Positions 1 through 13,500 are shown, counted from the stretch's first letter. The stretch is 64,000 nt of DNA from Verpa conica (GCA_033030425.1 JAUFSD010000001.1:682001-746000), one strand, 5' to 3'. Translations and numbers: made by a program. Notes: generated from the sequence alone by a model not told the origin.

Positions 1-1505
1 CCTTGCGGTTACTAAACAGGCCAATACCACTCACCGCTTATCGGCAACATTTCTTTGATATACGTAGACATTTATGTATGTAGATTAGCTGTGTCTAAGG
101 CAACGCAAGTAAGCTTGCTTCACGTCGCGGGAGCAACCCCAGATACTAATGAAATGCAGGAGACCAATCAAAACCAATAGCAGCTTCCCCCACACAAACC
201 AAACTCGAGACGACGCCCGCCAGCCCAGGAGATCTTTGCCCAGTGGGGCGTCGCGTGCCCTTCACGAAGCGACCAATCAGGAACCCGCTAGGCCTTGCAC
301 CCCGTAATCCTTTCACTTCGTTCAGGGCAAGAGCAAAAACAAACAAATTTGAACTTCGCCTACAGAGGTCATACTAATCCCGAAAAGGCCGCCTAGCTTT
401 TCTCGTCAACATCCAAGCAGATTTACGCTACAAGATTCTAGGGCGAGATAAGAAGAGCTACACAGGTGGGGTGTGTGGGACATGTGAGACAGTGTCTGTG
501 GATTTATTTGGACATACAATCGAGTAACTCCAGCTGTATATCATACACGTCTCAGATCGTTGGAATATGGCCTTGAAATACAGGGCCCTCTATAAACAAA
601 AAAGAAATTAACGGTACAAACCCCACGGCGGGAAAAAATCACCGGCCTGTACAAAAGAAAAGAAAGCCTAAAGTGCCATACATAAATAAACCAGAATAAC
701 TGAAGATCCTATACTCTGGGTTCTTTTGCGCGCCAGCTGTTAACGCGTTACTGATAATTCCACTTGTTTTCGGGGACTCGGGACAGCTTGAGCATGGTAG
801 CTAGATGCGCAGTGTACCTTATCTCTAGCTAGGCTATAATGATCGACAACAGCTAGTTTTGAAAGCCAGCTCCTGCATAGTATTCAATAACTCGTGACTG
901 GGGCCCCTCAGTGACCAAGAATTATGCTTCTCCCCTGGCCAGTCTCATTACATTAGGATTCGACAAAACCTCCTTCTGAAAACCCTTGCCTACGGCCGCC
1001 GAACCTCTTTTATTTGTCCGCCATCTTCTCTATCAGACGTGGTATCCTACGCAATATTAATTGTTACTCAGATTTACTCTCTAACGACTATCACCGACAT
1101 ACTTCCCCTCTATGATACGCATATGTAGCCTGAATTATTCGACTCTACAGTTATTCTCCTTCTATCCGCTCTTATCCTTATATTTTAAGGAGTGCACCTA
1201 ATTTTTACACGTATTTTCGGCATTGGCCCTAGCCCTCATGTTATTTGTACTCAGAGCGGGCAAAAATAATCTGAATATAGAATTTTGGAAGCAGGGGTTA
1301 TCATTCGAGGCTTTAGTGAGCAAAGCACGCTTGTCGACCTGCCAAAACAAGACCTACATATTCAAGTCCTTTTTGCCTCCCCCGAGTACCAACGAGCAGT
1401 ACAGATATGAGCCCGCTCACTTCCCCTAAATTAGGTCGCCCCCAGTGATTGTCTTGATATTCGCCGCTTGGAAGGTCTAAAATGATGCTAACAGCCATTC
1501 GTTGA
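1..1505. other. Gene-free spacer
   Basis: I see no gene here. The open frames are short, lack recognisable motifs and have no convincing introns. The only structure I can support is the dispersed repeat at 204-330. The rest is moderately AT-rich unique-looking sequence. A frame from about 1223 overlaps the upstream side of a LINE remnant but does not resemble any domain I can name. Confidence 0.5.
204..330. repeat. Dispersed repeat, copy 1 (partner at 16184-16340)
   Basis: A stretch beginning CTCGAGACGACGCCCG and ending TTCAGGGCAA recurs at 16184-16340 in the same orientation, with scattered substitutions. The second copy has an extra run of CTTCGT(T/C)CAGGGCA-type sub-repeats near its 3' end. 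No coding potential is evident in either copy; both give short antisense frames only because they share sequence. The family is unidentified; it could be part of a larger non-autonomous element. Confidence 0.75.
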
Positions 1506-2012
1506 TATCGATCAGTTAAACATGCTCTCATAGAGTGCCCATTCACAGCAGTCAGGAGAAGGATTATTCGGAGAGAGTTAGAAATTGAACGAGACTTGAC
1601 ACTCGATGACATCCTCTACCCAGAAAATTCGAAGAACTGGACATGGGGAGCCCTAGTGTGGAGAGAGTTTAAGAGGAAAAGAAGCAGAATCAGGAAAGCG
1701 AGAGGGGGGAGAGGGGCAAACGATAGTGATGATGGAGCAGGAAAAGAAGATGAATGGGGATGGGGGGAAGAAATGGGAAGAAATGGTGAGCGAGAATAGC
1801 TAGCGAGGGGACAGATTGAAGAAGAATTAGGTTGTTGAGAGCAGAGGAAATTTCTGTTGTTTTGTGTTTGGTTATATTTTATTATTATTATTATTATTTT
1901 ATTTTTATTTTTCTTTTTACTTTTGTTTTATTCGAAGTGTGAAGTGCGAATACCTTAGCCTTAGGGCTTCATGTATTTATGATAAATTCATTCATTCATT
2001 CATTCATTGATA
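1506..2012 (+). mobile_element. Degenerate 3' end of a LINE (Tad1-like?)
   Basis: An open frame from about 1506 to 1799 begins with a H-A-L-I-E-C-P motif (about 1521-1541). It resembles the H..L..CP segment after the RNase H domain in fungal non-LTR retrotransposons, and is followed by a W-R-E-F basic tail. A 3' UTR follows with an (ATT)n run near 1877-1899. It ends in a conserved block (TTAGGGCTTCATGTATTTATGA, about 1961-1982) and an (ATTC)n tail to about 2008. The same terminal block occurs at 41160 and, inverted, near 4850-4886, each with a different simple tail. The 5' part is missing or unrecognisable, with an in-frame stop at 1503. Assignment to Tad1 is inference from the C-terminal motif only. 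Confidence 0.5.
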
Positions 2013-3027
2013 TTGTATGGTAGGGTTTCTACGTACGTACCCGCCTATCTTACTTTTCATTAGGGTGCTATAGCTACATGTAGCAGCGTATATTCCAGTC
2101 AAAAGTAAGAGTAATCTAAATAATTGTGATTTCTCATTAGAGGCTTTTCTTTTGTAATCATGACTGATTCATCTAGCTCAATAGGCCGCCATAGCCATCA
2201 TGGCTGGTCCACCGCACCGTCAACAAACACCTAACATTACAAACCCCTGCATAGTGAAGAATACAGATTAGTTCGACTGACAGCACTCACCTTGATCCCC
2301 TGAGAATATCCCTAAGAAACTCGGACAATGTTATCTGTTTATTGGGCATGGCAGCCTGAGAACTATAGAGAAACCAGTAAAAAGATAGCCAATTTGAAAC
2401 TTACTGACTCCCATAAAGGTGGGCAACAAACTACCCTACTCTATCTCAACTACGCTATAATAACATTAAGTATCTCCTTAGTATTAATTACACCATAATG
2501 ATTGAGAAGAAAAACTTCCTACTCGATTCACATGTTAGTAGAGTTATGAATGTTTACTTCTCCCTAGCTAGATGTATCGATAGGGACGTATTATCAAACC
2601 CTCCATCGTATATATATATAGGTATAGGTATAAGTATTTCGGTGGGTCCAAAGGCCACACCCTGCTATAGAACCCTTCTTGAGGGTAATTATATCTCGAG
2701 GGAACACAATTTAGGGCGTACCACTGATATAACAAGAGTAAAGATAGCTTAACGGGCAACGGCTATAGCCCTAATTATGTGATGGCAATAATAACATGAT
2801 ATGGAGCGGCAAATCTGTCGGGACCTATTTATAATTTACCCGCGGCCGTTGGTATAACAATGAAGTATAGCTAGCGCACGCTTGAGTATAAACATTAAGT
2901 TTCAGTGTGCGGTGGGTTAATGATAGTTCAATAGCTCTTCTGATTATAGTGTAGATCCACAATTAAGTATATTAGTGAATAGGTTATATACCATACCACC
3001 TCTAGTGCAAAAATGAGTCCTAATATA
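2013..3027. other. Gene-free AT-rich spacer
   Basis: Nothing coding is supportable here. A short TATATA/GGTATA simple run lies near 2610-2635. The palindrome TACATGTA occurs at 2075. Short frames on both strands are not supported by any motif. Confidence 0.45.
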
Positions 3028-3898
3028 CATGTATATGTTCTGGCCCGTTTGGAGGACCTACATATCGGGAGGGCGTCCCCTGAACGGGCCAGCCTGGAGG
3101 AGGGGGGCCAGGCATCCTCTGAATGGGTTACCTATTAGAGGGATACCAGTTTCCCCCATATAGTTAGGTGATAAATCATGGCTCAATTAATACAGGCAAT
3201 CCTAAATAAATTAAATTAGTAGTCAGAAAAATATTAGCCCTGAGATTCTTTTAGGTTTTTTTGTAAATTTAACCATGCATTGTTTTCTCTAGGGATTTTT
3301 ATATGGTGGGCGCTTTTTGGTAGCAAATAATAGTCATATGTTATCTGACAAACATGGGTGCTTTATAAGTGATGACTGGGGTAAAATAGGGTAAGATAAT
3401 GATTTACTAGCTAGGGTAAAATAGCTGTCTACCCGTTCAGGGTACGCAGTGTGTCCCTCCAATGGGTAATTAACCCACTGAGGGGATGCTCTATATATAA
3501 AACTGATTTATTTCTATCCCTCCAACAGGCCGGCCCGTTCATGGGACGTCCCCTCAATTGGCCAACCTGCTGGGGGGGGACGCCCTCTATATGGGCCGCA
3601 CCAGCCTACGTCCCCTGTATGGGCAACAACATACAAAAAACCCTGGCTACAAACACTCAGAACAAAACCTCTAACCCCTACAAATACAACAAATCATAGT
3701 ATAAAACTTAAAAAAATCTCAAAATATAATTCAAGATTCATATTTTCTAGCTATTATTCTTATTATTTTGAGTGTGCCTGTATTAATTGAGCTATACTTT
3801 GTTTGTTTGCCCATGGGTGACCCTCCAACGGGTAGGGCGCCTACCAGATTGCCCGTTGAGGGACGTCGCCCCAATTAACGGGCCAGAACATATACATG
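3028..3898. mobile_element. MITE-like element with perfect 22-bp terminal inverted repeats
   Basis: The sequence at 3028-3049 (CATGTATATGTTCTGG...) is the exact reverse complement of 3877-3898. The 871-bp interval has no transposase frame. It contains many degenerate subterminal copies of short GC-rich words (CCCGTT, GACGTCCCC, CCAACGGG) near 3040-3130, 3430-3480, 3530-3620 and 3810-3880, against an AT-rich middle. If the outer palindromic CATGTATA is target sequence, the element proper would begin TGTTCTGGCCCGTT and be flanked by TATA. It is non-autonomous; I cannot name the superfamily. Confidence 0.75.
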
Positions 3899-5195
3899 AT
3901 TGACCACCCCATACACGAAATTTATCTTCTTAAAATTTTAATGAATTAACTATTCTCTATCTAAAGTCATACCCGACGTGTTTATCTAAATAGGGTACGT
4001 ACGTACATGTAGCTTCAAACTTCTAAGAAATCGGACCGGTTGCTTGCTACAGCCTACTCCATAGGTCTCAGTGCCACCAGACACTGCCACTGTCATCAGA
4101 CTTTCCCCTACCCCTGTAGTACAGCATATGGCATAAAGGATTGGGAAACCAGGGTCTGCTAATAAAGTCTTGTGGCGAATCCTACTACTGGAATCTTCAC
4201 CAAAACCTAAAGAGCGAGTAGAAACTCTGAATCTCGTGTCTTATGTTTCTCGTTCTTTTTCTGCCGTACACTGTACATACATGGATTTACTTGCCCTACT
4301 AGACCCAAATACCCTGCTAATAGAGCTTATGATAAAAGAATTCGAAATTGGTCAATTTATCAATTGAAGAAAATCTAGAGATGAATATACCGCCTAACCT
4401 AAGAGTACATGTATCTAAATAAATATATAGATATAGAACCTACGGTTACAATCTCTAGAGATATAAAATAAGACACCTACACAGATCACCTAGCTACACT
4501 TACCTTCAATACAAATATAAGTAGATAGATCACCTTTAACCTCAATAAGAACATATCTCGTGTGTGCAACACGAGGACCCCTTCGTCTAGATAATATCTA
4601 GGGTAACCATCTAGCTAGCCCCCTCCCCCTCATAATACAACCCAATGGGCAAAAAAAAAACTAACCTAACCTAAGGTAATGCAAATCACGAATATATTTT
4701 ATGCCTACTGGAAACCGAAAAATGGTCTCAAACCCAGCAGAGGGGCTCTTAGATACCATCGGAAACCCCCGCTAAGAGTGGCTCACTCCGGGGTGGTTCT
4801 GGCGGGAGACCCATAACCTATGACCCTCATAACACCTAAATACGAAGAATAAATAAATCATAAGTACATAGAGCCCTAAGGCTATGGCACTCGGACCACG
4901 CACTCAAAAACACTGGGTACATAAGATTTATCTAGGGATAAAGTTCCTTTTTAATATAGTTAGGCTATCTTATGAGAATCGTTAGTGCTATGTAGGAGAA
5001 GTTTCGAGGACAACAGAGTGAGTAGCACCTGTCACTCATACACTCAGCTCAATTCTTATATCTCCAGTTTTAGTTCTCTAAGATCCAGTCATCCAGCTAC
5101 CTAGTCTATAGATGGGATTCTCCAAGAAAAAATCTCCCCCAGAAATTTAATGTTTTATTCCTAACCCTCACTCATTTCTATACGCATCGACAACT
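3899..5195. other. Gene-free spacer
   Basis: I see no gene between the MITE and the naa10 stop codon. The stretch is AT-rich with several CTAGCTA and TACATGTA words (4004, 4406). The only recognisable feature is the inverted LINE tail near 4848-4886. Confidence 0.45.
4848..4890 (-). mobile_element. LINE 3' tail fragment, inverted
   Basis: On the minus strand this reads CATAGCCTTAGGGCTCTATG, then TACTTATGATTTATTTATTC. It matches the 3' terminal block of the LINE remnant at about 1955-1985 with a few substitutions and a different simple tail, (TTTA)n. It is probably a 5'-truncated insertion; I could not define a target-site duplication. Confidence 0.55.
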
Positions 5196-5933
5196 TTACG
5201 TTCTTCCATCTACTTCCTGTAAATCCTGTACACCCAAAGCCCGCCCAACCTTAACATTCCTCCTCTTTTTAGTCTTCTTCTCTTTCGGGACGTCACCATC
5301 AATATCAACATCCTCGCTGGCAGCCTCCTCATCCTCACTCTCACCCTTAGACTCTTCAAGAAATGAGAGGTTTTTCCGCATAGAGTATGCATTCTCCCCA
5401 TCGGCATAGTACTTTTCCTCTACTTTGTCGATCTCAAATTGGAGTGTATCACGGTAGAGATGGAGTGCAGCATTGTTGGAAACACGAACATGGAGGGATA
5501 CGTATTTTGCCGCAAAGGCTTCGACCATAGCTTTTTCTAGCGGGGATAATTTTGTTAATGTCTGTTCAATCATTGAATAGCCTAAAGGTATAATTTTATT
5601 TTAGAAAGGTTTGAACTCACGGCTCTGCCTCATAAGCTTCTCTGCCAGTCCCAACCGCCTATGGGTCCTCATAACACTTAAGCTAGTAATATGCCCATGC
5701 TGTACACCATCCGTCGGCTCCTCCTCCATTTTAGCAAGCACGTAACCCACAATCTTTGGTGGTTCACTAGGATGGTTGTTGGCATGTGAGAGGTCAACAG
5801 CTACATAAGATAGCTGTGGCCATGAGAGGGCGTGGTAGAGGTAGTATTTGAGAAAGTAATTTTCGGGTAGGTTTGTGATGTTGGCTAGCTGCACGTGGGG
5901 AATGTCAGAGGGTTGTAGAACACGGATATCCAT
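5196..5933 (-). CDS. N-alpha-acetyltransferase catalytic subunit Naa10/Ard1 (NatA complex)
   Basis: Catalytic subunit of NatA, which with Naa15 acetylates nascent N-termini at the ribosome after Met removal. Two exons: 5933-5621 and 5536-5196. The 84-nt intron (5620-5537) starts GTGAGT and ends CTAG, and splicing gives a 217-aa protein. The N-terminal half has the family hallmarks: L-P-E-N-Y-F near residue 24, [20 protein letters not shown] and H-G-H-I-T-S-L. The acetyl-CoA loop R-R-L-G-L-A follows near residue 94. Exon 2 continues K-A-M-V-E-A-F, Y-V-S-L-H-V-R, then K-Y-Y-A-D-G-E. The C-terminal tail is acidic and then Lys/Arg-rich (K-K-T-K-K-R-R), a possible nuclear localisation signal. Length agrees with yeast and human Ard1 (about 235 aa). 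It is transcribed away from the large gene at 7579. Confidence 0.95.
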
Positions 5934-7578
5934 TTTTGAGGATATTAACGGGGGAATGAGGATGAAGGTTGAATTGTTAGTTTACAGATTGGCCGTTGTA
6001 ATAAGGTAGTGGGGGATGTGGGGGATGTCAATTTGGTTTGAGCCGCAATAGTTGGTCTTTGTGGAGAAATTTTGGCTTGGCTTCTAGAAATGGCTTTAAT
6101 GTCTTGGCAGATTACGACAAAAAGGTGATACATATACATTTAGGTATTCAGGGAACGAAACTACATGTGTCTATTAAAAGAATATAAATTCAAATGTGTA
6201 ATTAGAAGATTTCAGATATGTACTGCGCCAAGCATGGAGGCCTTGCCCCTATTATATACTAGAAAGCATTCGTGGTTCCTCCGGGGATAGTACTAGAAAT
6301 CTCCACGGGAATTCCTACCAGCGGTTACAGTTACCGGTGTTGGTAGACCCCCGGGAAGCTGACCTACAGCCCTTTCAAATGCCCTCAACCACCAAGACAA
6401 TACCCACGCCTGCATCTCCCCCTCCCCCCAGGACACTCCTATGTGTTTAATTTTTAGTAAGCCTTGGAGTCCAAATAAATTCGTCTTAAAGGAATCAAAG
6501 TAAAGGCTAAACTAACATAAGTCTGCCCCTCTAGTATATTAGAACCCATCAGAAATTCTACTATAGCTTCTAGTTCCCTTCTATTAACCCCTCCCTGGAA
6601 GTACTGTGTTTTCTTGGCGTTGACCCTGACTTAATAATTAATCCCATGAAATTTAGGTTACTTTTCTGTTGTAAGACGGATTTTTTGCCCTCTAAGTTGG
6701 GATGTCTTTGGTGGAGGGTATCCGAAAATGCTGCGGGCATGGGAAAGGGTTTCTCGACTCGGTATGGCTGAACCAGGCTGCAGGAACAATGAACTGGCCT
6801 TAGAGATACGCAGACAGCGAAGCTGCATCTCGCCTGTCTTAAACAAGGCGGATTTTCGGGTAGCTATTAGTAAGAGAGATAAAAGATCGCCTAAGTCTGT
6901 TCTAGAAGAGTTCCTAGAATGGGTCGTATCGGATTACATGCCAAGGTTATAAGTAATAGGGCTAGAAAGGAGGTATGGCGTGAAGTTCTTTGTTTCCTTA
7001 CACCTGAGGTTTCCAGTTGTCCTCTTTTGTACTATAGCCCCTTTTCTTTCACCCTAAACTTCAGCCATAGTGATATCTCTGGTTTCACAATAATAATCAC
7101 CATCACCATCACCATCACCATCATCATCATCATTATCATTATCGTCATCACTATCATCACCATCGCCGCACACTTGGTAGCAGAGTACATATATCTACCA
7201 GCCACCCAACTATATGTAAAACGTTGAGTCCGGGTAACGGATTTCCTATTTTGACGGCAACCCTTGTTGCCGCGGTCCCCCATTTTCTTTCAAAGAAACT
7301 TTCCGCGTTCCCTAGAATCCCATCAAAAATAAACACACATCTCCCAACCCCGAAATCACTGCAAGCAGCTACCCAGAGTCTCTACCCGCATGGGATATAC
7401 ATAAGTCATCATATACTCCCTCCCGTTTTACTACTCATTACGAATCCAGCATTTCAACTGGTAGTCGTTGCTTGACTAACACTCAACAACGTCACAACCA
7501 AAACATTGCCCCCCCATACGACAAATAGGCTTGTGTAGGTTGGAATTTCTAGCCGCAGTAAAAAATAACGCCAACACC
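5934..7578. other. Intergenic region between naa10 and the FXF-repeat gene
   Basis: This 1.6-kb spacer separates two divergently transcribed genes and must hold both promoters. I see no additional gene. It contains an ATC/CAC-type microsatellite at about 7089-7163 and a few short frames (6728-6952 among them) without recognisable motifs. No clear TATA box can be assigned to either gene. Confidence 0.45.
7089..7163. repeat. (ATC)n/(ACC)n microsatellite
   Basis: The run is AATAATAATC, then repeated ACCATC and ATC units, with interruptions toward the 3' end. It lies about 0.4 kb upstream of the large gene starting at 7579. The apparent short frames rich in Ile/Thr or Met/Val across it are by-products of the repeat. 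Confidence 0.9.
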
Positions 7579-10500
7579 ATGGATTTCTCAAGTTCAGTAT
7601 CACGAAAACATCCTGCAGAGCCACTTGGCTTTGCAACCCCTTCAAAAAGACGTAGGACAGCGGTAGTCAGCACGCCTGTTCCACAAAATGCCCGGGCTAG
7701 CACGTCCGATAAATCTCAAAATTTACCTTTAATGTCTACGTCGCCGATTGAGGGTGTTCCTTCTACTGCTCCTCGTCCACGTATGAATACACCCTCTACT
7801 CCCGATGCAAGGCGCGCCGCAATGAGCACTGGAGCCCCGAATACTGTGGCTGGCGATAGAACGAAGCTCACAGAACTGGCACGTTCATTTGCACCAAAGC
7901 CTTTGCAATCGCCTTTTACTGCGCGGTCAATGCGGAATAGAAAGCCAACCGAGTCCAGTATTCGTTTCCTGACAAAACTACAGAACCAACAGGCAAATGG
8001 AACTTCAACTCGGCCTACCACAAGAGCTGGCTCCGTCGCGTCCACAGCGATGTCGCCACCGCAAAGGCCATCTTCTTTTTCTATGGATTTGGTAAACCCA
8101 ATCAATGGAGTACGTGGAGCAACCCCATTAGCTGCACCGGTTCCACCCGCCACTCCCGCAAGGAGAATCCACAACCCTAACTTTAGATCTGAACGGAAGG
8201 CGTCACCGAAACATTTGGGTTCGTCTTCAATGTTTCATTTTAAGGCCAATACAAGTGCATCATCACATTTACCGTTTCTCAGCCCTCGTACACAAACCTC
8301 GGTTGCTTCTAGTTCGAGTGCACTCGACTCACGCTTAACGTCCTTCGCATCTAGGTCTTCGTCTAGGGAGACTAAAGCCCGTGCTGATGGGATCATCAGC
8401 TTTTTCAGTAGTTCAATCGAGAAAGCTAAACAGGCACTTGCTGGTAACCGCGCCGATCGTAATGAAGAGCGGAAACAGAAGGAAAAGGAGATTGTCCGGA
8501 AGAAGATTGAGGAGGAGCAAAGGATTAAGAGGGACGAGCTCTTCCGTCAAGAGATGCAGCACGAAGAACATGAAAAAGAGGATAGAGAACGTATATGCAA
8601 AGCTGAAATTTTGGAGGACAATACCAAGGATGGGGAACAGGATTGGCTGGAGTATAGTGCTGCGAATGGTGCTCCATCATTCGTAACTGAGGATACAATT
8701 CCTGACTCAGTAGACTATACACCAAATGGATTTCATATGGCTACATTTATAGAAGAGTCAACTCAGCACTCTTCTGTCATAATGTCATCGCCCCCTGTGA
8801 GAACGAAGACCCAACAAGAACAACCAGTAGTTGGCCCGGATGTCCCCTCAATTGCTCACGAAATCCGCGAGAATTCGTTTGCTGAGGAGAGCGAGGCAGA
8901 TGAAGAGGTTGTGGAAGAGGAGCAAATAGTTAAACCGATGGAATCACAAGTTATTTGCATTGACTCAGATGATTCAAACAACGAAGAGGAAGTAAATATA
9001 AAGTATGTTCTCAAATCATATCCAAAAACATAGTCTAACAGTTTTCAACAGTCCCACACCCAAATTCTTATTCTCTCATCCCAAAAGGTTTCCTGATGAC
9101 GAGGACGTCCAGGGCAAAGAGAGGGGAGATATTAATGAGTACGCTGAATACGAGGAATATGATGAGGAAGAAGCAGGGGAATATGATCAGGAAGAGGAGG
9201 AGGATGAAGAGGAAGAAGGTGATGAAATTTCGCCGAGCTCAGCCTATAAATCTAGAGAATTCCTCGGCGAAGACGAAATCGACGAGGTTATCGAACAATT
9301 TGGAGAGGAGCCAGCAGATTCTGCGGAAGATGAACAAGGAAGAGAGGCGAGCTATATTGAGGAAGAGACTGAAAAGGACGAGACTGATACTGAAGAGAGT
9401 GTCTTCCTTTGGGAGCCCAAAGTTGGATCCCCAGATGTAGATCAGAGTTTAGACTCAACTGTTGTGATTGATGGGCCTAGTCAGCAGGACTCATTCTTAC
9501 CAACTAAGGAAACTACTCCAGTGACCAGTCTTCAAATTGACGGAGATCAAGAGGGTGAAGTCCCGGGGATCGTTATCAGCTCGTCTGTACAAACATCTAG
9601 ACTGACTTCAACTTCTTTAGAAGAGAAACAAGTTTTTAATACAGATCGACTCTCCCAATCCCGCTCCCCCATACCTACCGCATCTGGCACAATGAATATT
9701 GTTATCATTGATGATGCTTCCGACACTGAACCACAACAAGGCTCCTCTGTGCCCATTGCACACATCGAAACAGCGGGGCTTGAAGATACAGGCATTTACA
9801 GAGTCAAAAACGACTCTGTGTATAACCGATATAATAAACACATTGGGGAGTGCGATGAAAAGGGCTACGTATTCGCTGATACAGATAACAGGGTCATTGG
9901 GTTCATTAGTGCAGCAGGGGTTTTCCATAGACTTCGAGAGGACTCAGAGCAACGGACTAGGTCGTTGACGAGTTCAGAGTTGATGGGGAAACCAAGCATG
10001 GATGTAGAGGAGAGGGAGGAGGAATTTGAGCAGGGGGAATGTAAGGAGGAGGAGGAGGAGGAGGAGGAGGAGGAGGAGGAGGAGGAGGAGGAGGAGGAGG
10101 AGGAGGAGGAGGAGGAGGAGGAGGAGGAGGAGGAGGAGGAAAGTGGGGATGGGGACGAAGGGGACAAAGGGGATGAGATAGAGGCGGACTTTAAGAGGGT
10201 GCTTGAGGAAGAAGAGAATTATTCTGAGGCCGCGGATAACACCGTGGAAATTGATATAGAACCTGGGAGACAACTTATCCGAGAGGCAACTGCCGAAGCA
10301 CATGAACAACCTACTACAAGAGAGCATGAAGATTCTATGTACGAAGAAGCTCCCTCGAAAGTCATCGAACCCGAGCCCATAGTCGAGGAACAAACTGGAA
10401 TTGATTTTTACAATGAGCATGAAAAGCTTAGCTCTTCACCTCGAGAAGCGATATTCACTCCCGCAAAGGAAGGGAAAGCTGGCTTCTTCCATTTCCACCA

Positions 10501-13500
10501 TGGAAAGGAACAGCCGTCGACCCCGAAAACCCCATACCGATTGATGAGTAATGAGGAGTTGTCGAATAGCTTAAGGATAAACAAGGATGGAGGTTTAATT
10601 GTCAAGGCGCTTTCTCCTGAGCCTGAGCCTGATGAAGTCGAAACGCCGGTTGATACAGCTTCAGAGGACGCGGTTGAATCTGAGGAAGAGACTGAAGGAG
10701 CTCCTGTTAACCCTGCTTTGTTAGAGACAATGGAAGATGTACCGGTCATGATTACTGAACAGGGATCACCAGCCACTGTACCAGTCGTTGAAGTCGGGGT
10801 TACTATACAGGCCGATGCTGAGGTCGAAGTTGAAACTAGAACCGAAGCCAGAATCGGGCTAGAAGCAATCCCAGCTACCCCTGAAGAAGAAGGCGAAGCT
10901 GATACGACCATGCAAACTTGTGCTGAGGAATCTTCAGTCCACTATGAGAGAATTATTATCATTGAGCACGAGGACGGGGGCGAGGTTAACGAGGATGAAG
11001 GTAATCTTGCTTTACTCCCCGACTCAGTTCACGATCGTTCCTCTATGGTTAGGGAATTCAGGGAAGAGACTGTCGAAGAACAGATTATTGAGTGGCAGCA
11101 AGAGAAGAGAGAGGGTTATCATAAATTTAGCATTAAAATGGAAGATGACGATGAAGGCGAGAGTGAGATGGAGGAGGAAGGAGCTATCGAAGAGGAGGCT
11201 CTCATGGATGACAATGCAGAAGAGAATAAGAAGACAGAAGCAGAAGAGGAGAGAACTGATATCGAAGAGGAGGAAGACAAGACTAAGGAGGGCCTATATC
11301 CAAAACTGCTTACCCAGCCAACATTTGGGTTCATGCCACCCACTGCTCCTTCATTCGACACTTCAGGAGAGAAATTTGTGACTACCCCTTTGTTTGGGTT
11401 CAGACCAACTATTTCTACACCCGAACTAGCTAGAGAGAGTTTGTCGACAGCCCCATTATTCGCATTCACTCCACCTACCTCTTCCCCATCGGAGTCGTCG
11501 TTAGCAGAAAAGTTACCTGCAGTGCCGTTATTTAACCCTAAGCCGCCCGCCGCTCTGTCAGCACCCTCTTCTTATGAGAAGTTGGCAACAGCGCCTTTAT
11601 TTGGGTTCAGGTCACCTGCTACATCTTCACCAGTACCATTTTCTGGTGACAATTTGGCAACAGCACCTTTGTTTGAGTTCAAACCACCTACTGCTTGCAT
11701 ACCAGAACTAGTAGGTGAGAGGTCTGTGGTTACATCGTTGTTTGCTTTCCAGTCACCTACCATCACGGCGGCAGATGTACCGGCTGAGGCTGCTACTAGG
11801 GATCTTACACACCCGACATTAGCAGGAGAATCGGCGTTCGAATTCAAGCCACTCGCCGCTTCTTCACTCCCTACTACTAGCGAGGGATTTACAACTGTAC
11901 CAATACCCGAGTTAAAGTCACCCACCGCCGACTCATCAGTATCAGTCCCTGGGGAAGAGTTAGAGGCTATACCCTTATTCAGTTTCAAACCACCGACTAT
12001 TTCCTCATTAGAAACAGCTCTAGAGAAATTGGCACCAAAACCATTGTTCAGCTTCAAGCCACCTACGCCAGTAACAGCGGAGAGGCCGACTGAAGTTCAG
12101 CCTGAGGCAGTTACATACTCCAAGCCAGCTGCTGCACCGAAATTCAGGTTTGCTCAGCCCATTATTTCGTCCTCTCCATTGGAAGAGAAGCTAGCCTCTA
12201 CCCCACTCTTCGCCTTCACACCACCGACATCAGTAGTAGCTGATGGAGCTATTCAGAAGAGTGTTGAGACTGACGCCGAAGGCACTACTCGTTCAAATTC
12301 CCCGATGAGCAGTGAAGATGTGAATATCATAGTTGATCTTGGTCTTGATGAGGATGAGGGTGCTCAAGAAGAGGAACATGCTACTAAAAAGTCTCAGGAG
12401 GAAGAGCTAATTAATACGACCGAGGATACTTCTACTGTCATGGGAAATCATGAGATGGGAGAAAGCATACCAGCGTCAGAGCATGAGAGAACAACAACCC
12501 CTCCACCGGCTGAGTCTATCAATAAAAAGCGAAAACGAAAGGAAGGGATACCAGAGGAGCGCCCGGATGAAGAGATGGCTGATGATATTTCACTCCCTGC
12601 TATATTTCAACCCAAGAAGGGGCGGGCAGGACGGGCATCAAAGCGTGGTGCTGCAAAGAAACGCGGTGATATCAAATCTATCCCTTCCAAAAATCTAAGT
12701 GAACCAGAGGAAGAAGTAGAGGCCAAGGAACCAGAAGCTAAAAAACGCCGCACTACCCGTAAAAAGGCCTCAACAGGCAGTGCCAAAACTCCTACCCCTA
12801 CCAAGGAGCCCAAGGAGTTGTACCTTGAAGATGAGAAAATAGAAGACGAGCCGAGGGCTATTGAAGCTGCTGTCGCCACTGCGCTAGACCCTGATACCCC
12901 ACCAAAAGACACTGTCCAATTAGCAGACGAAAGTGAAGTTCCGGCGGTTCAACTCGAAAAAGCCGATGCTTCGCTCGGGAAGGAACTAAGAGATGGAAAG
13001 GTTGTTGAATCACCTTCACCTCCTAAAAGAGTGACTAGGAAGAGAGGGCGCGATGCTTCTGCTGAGCCTGTAACTAAACCAGCAGCAAAATCAGCCACTA
13101 GGTCAACTGTTAAGAAAGCCCCTGCTGCCAAAGAACCTTCTCCTAGACCTGAGGTCAGTAAATCTGAGAAGGAGGAACCTGAGGCCGTCGAACCTGAATC
13201 TCCTCCAAAGAGGAAACAGGCGTCCGGTGCCCCTCGTCGGGGACGCTCAGCCTCATCTGAGGAACCAGCAACAAGATCTAGGGCGAAGAAGATATCCCCT
13301 GCCAAAGAATGTTCCGTTGAGCCCGACGAACAAACAATAAGACCCTCTAGAGCCAGGAAAACCCCCTCTGTCAAAGAAAATTCAGCTGAGCCAGAGGTCA
13401 CGAGCGAAACTGATATTCTTACTCTCCGCAACAGGAAGGTTGTCGTCAACCGCCAAGGATCTGTTGACTTGTCGGCGGATGACACTGATCGAAGTACCAA

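Noticed and set aside
7032..7227. Ile/Thr- and Met/Val-rich frames
   Set aside because: They translate the ATC/ACC microsatellite and nothing else.
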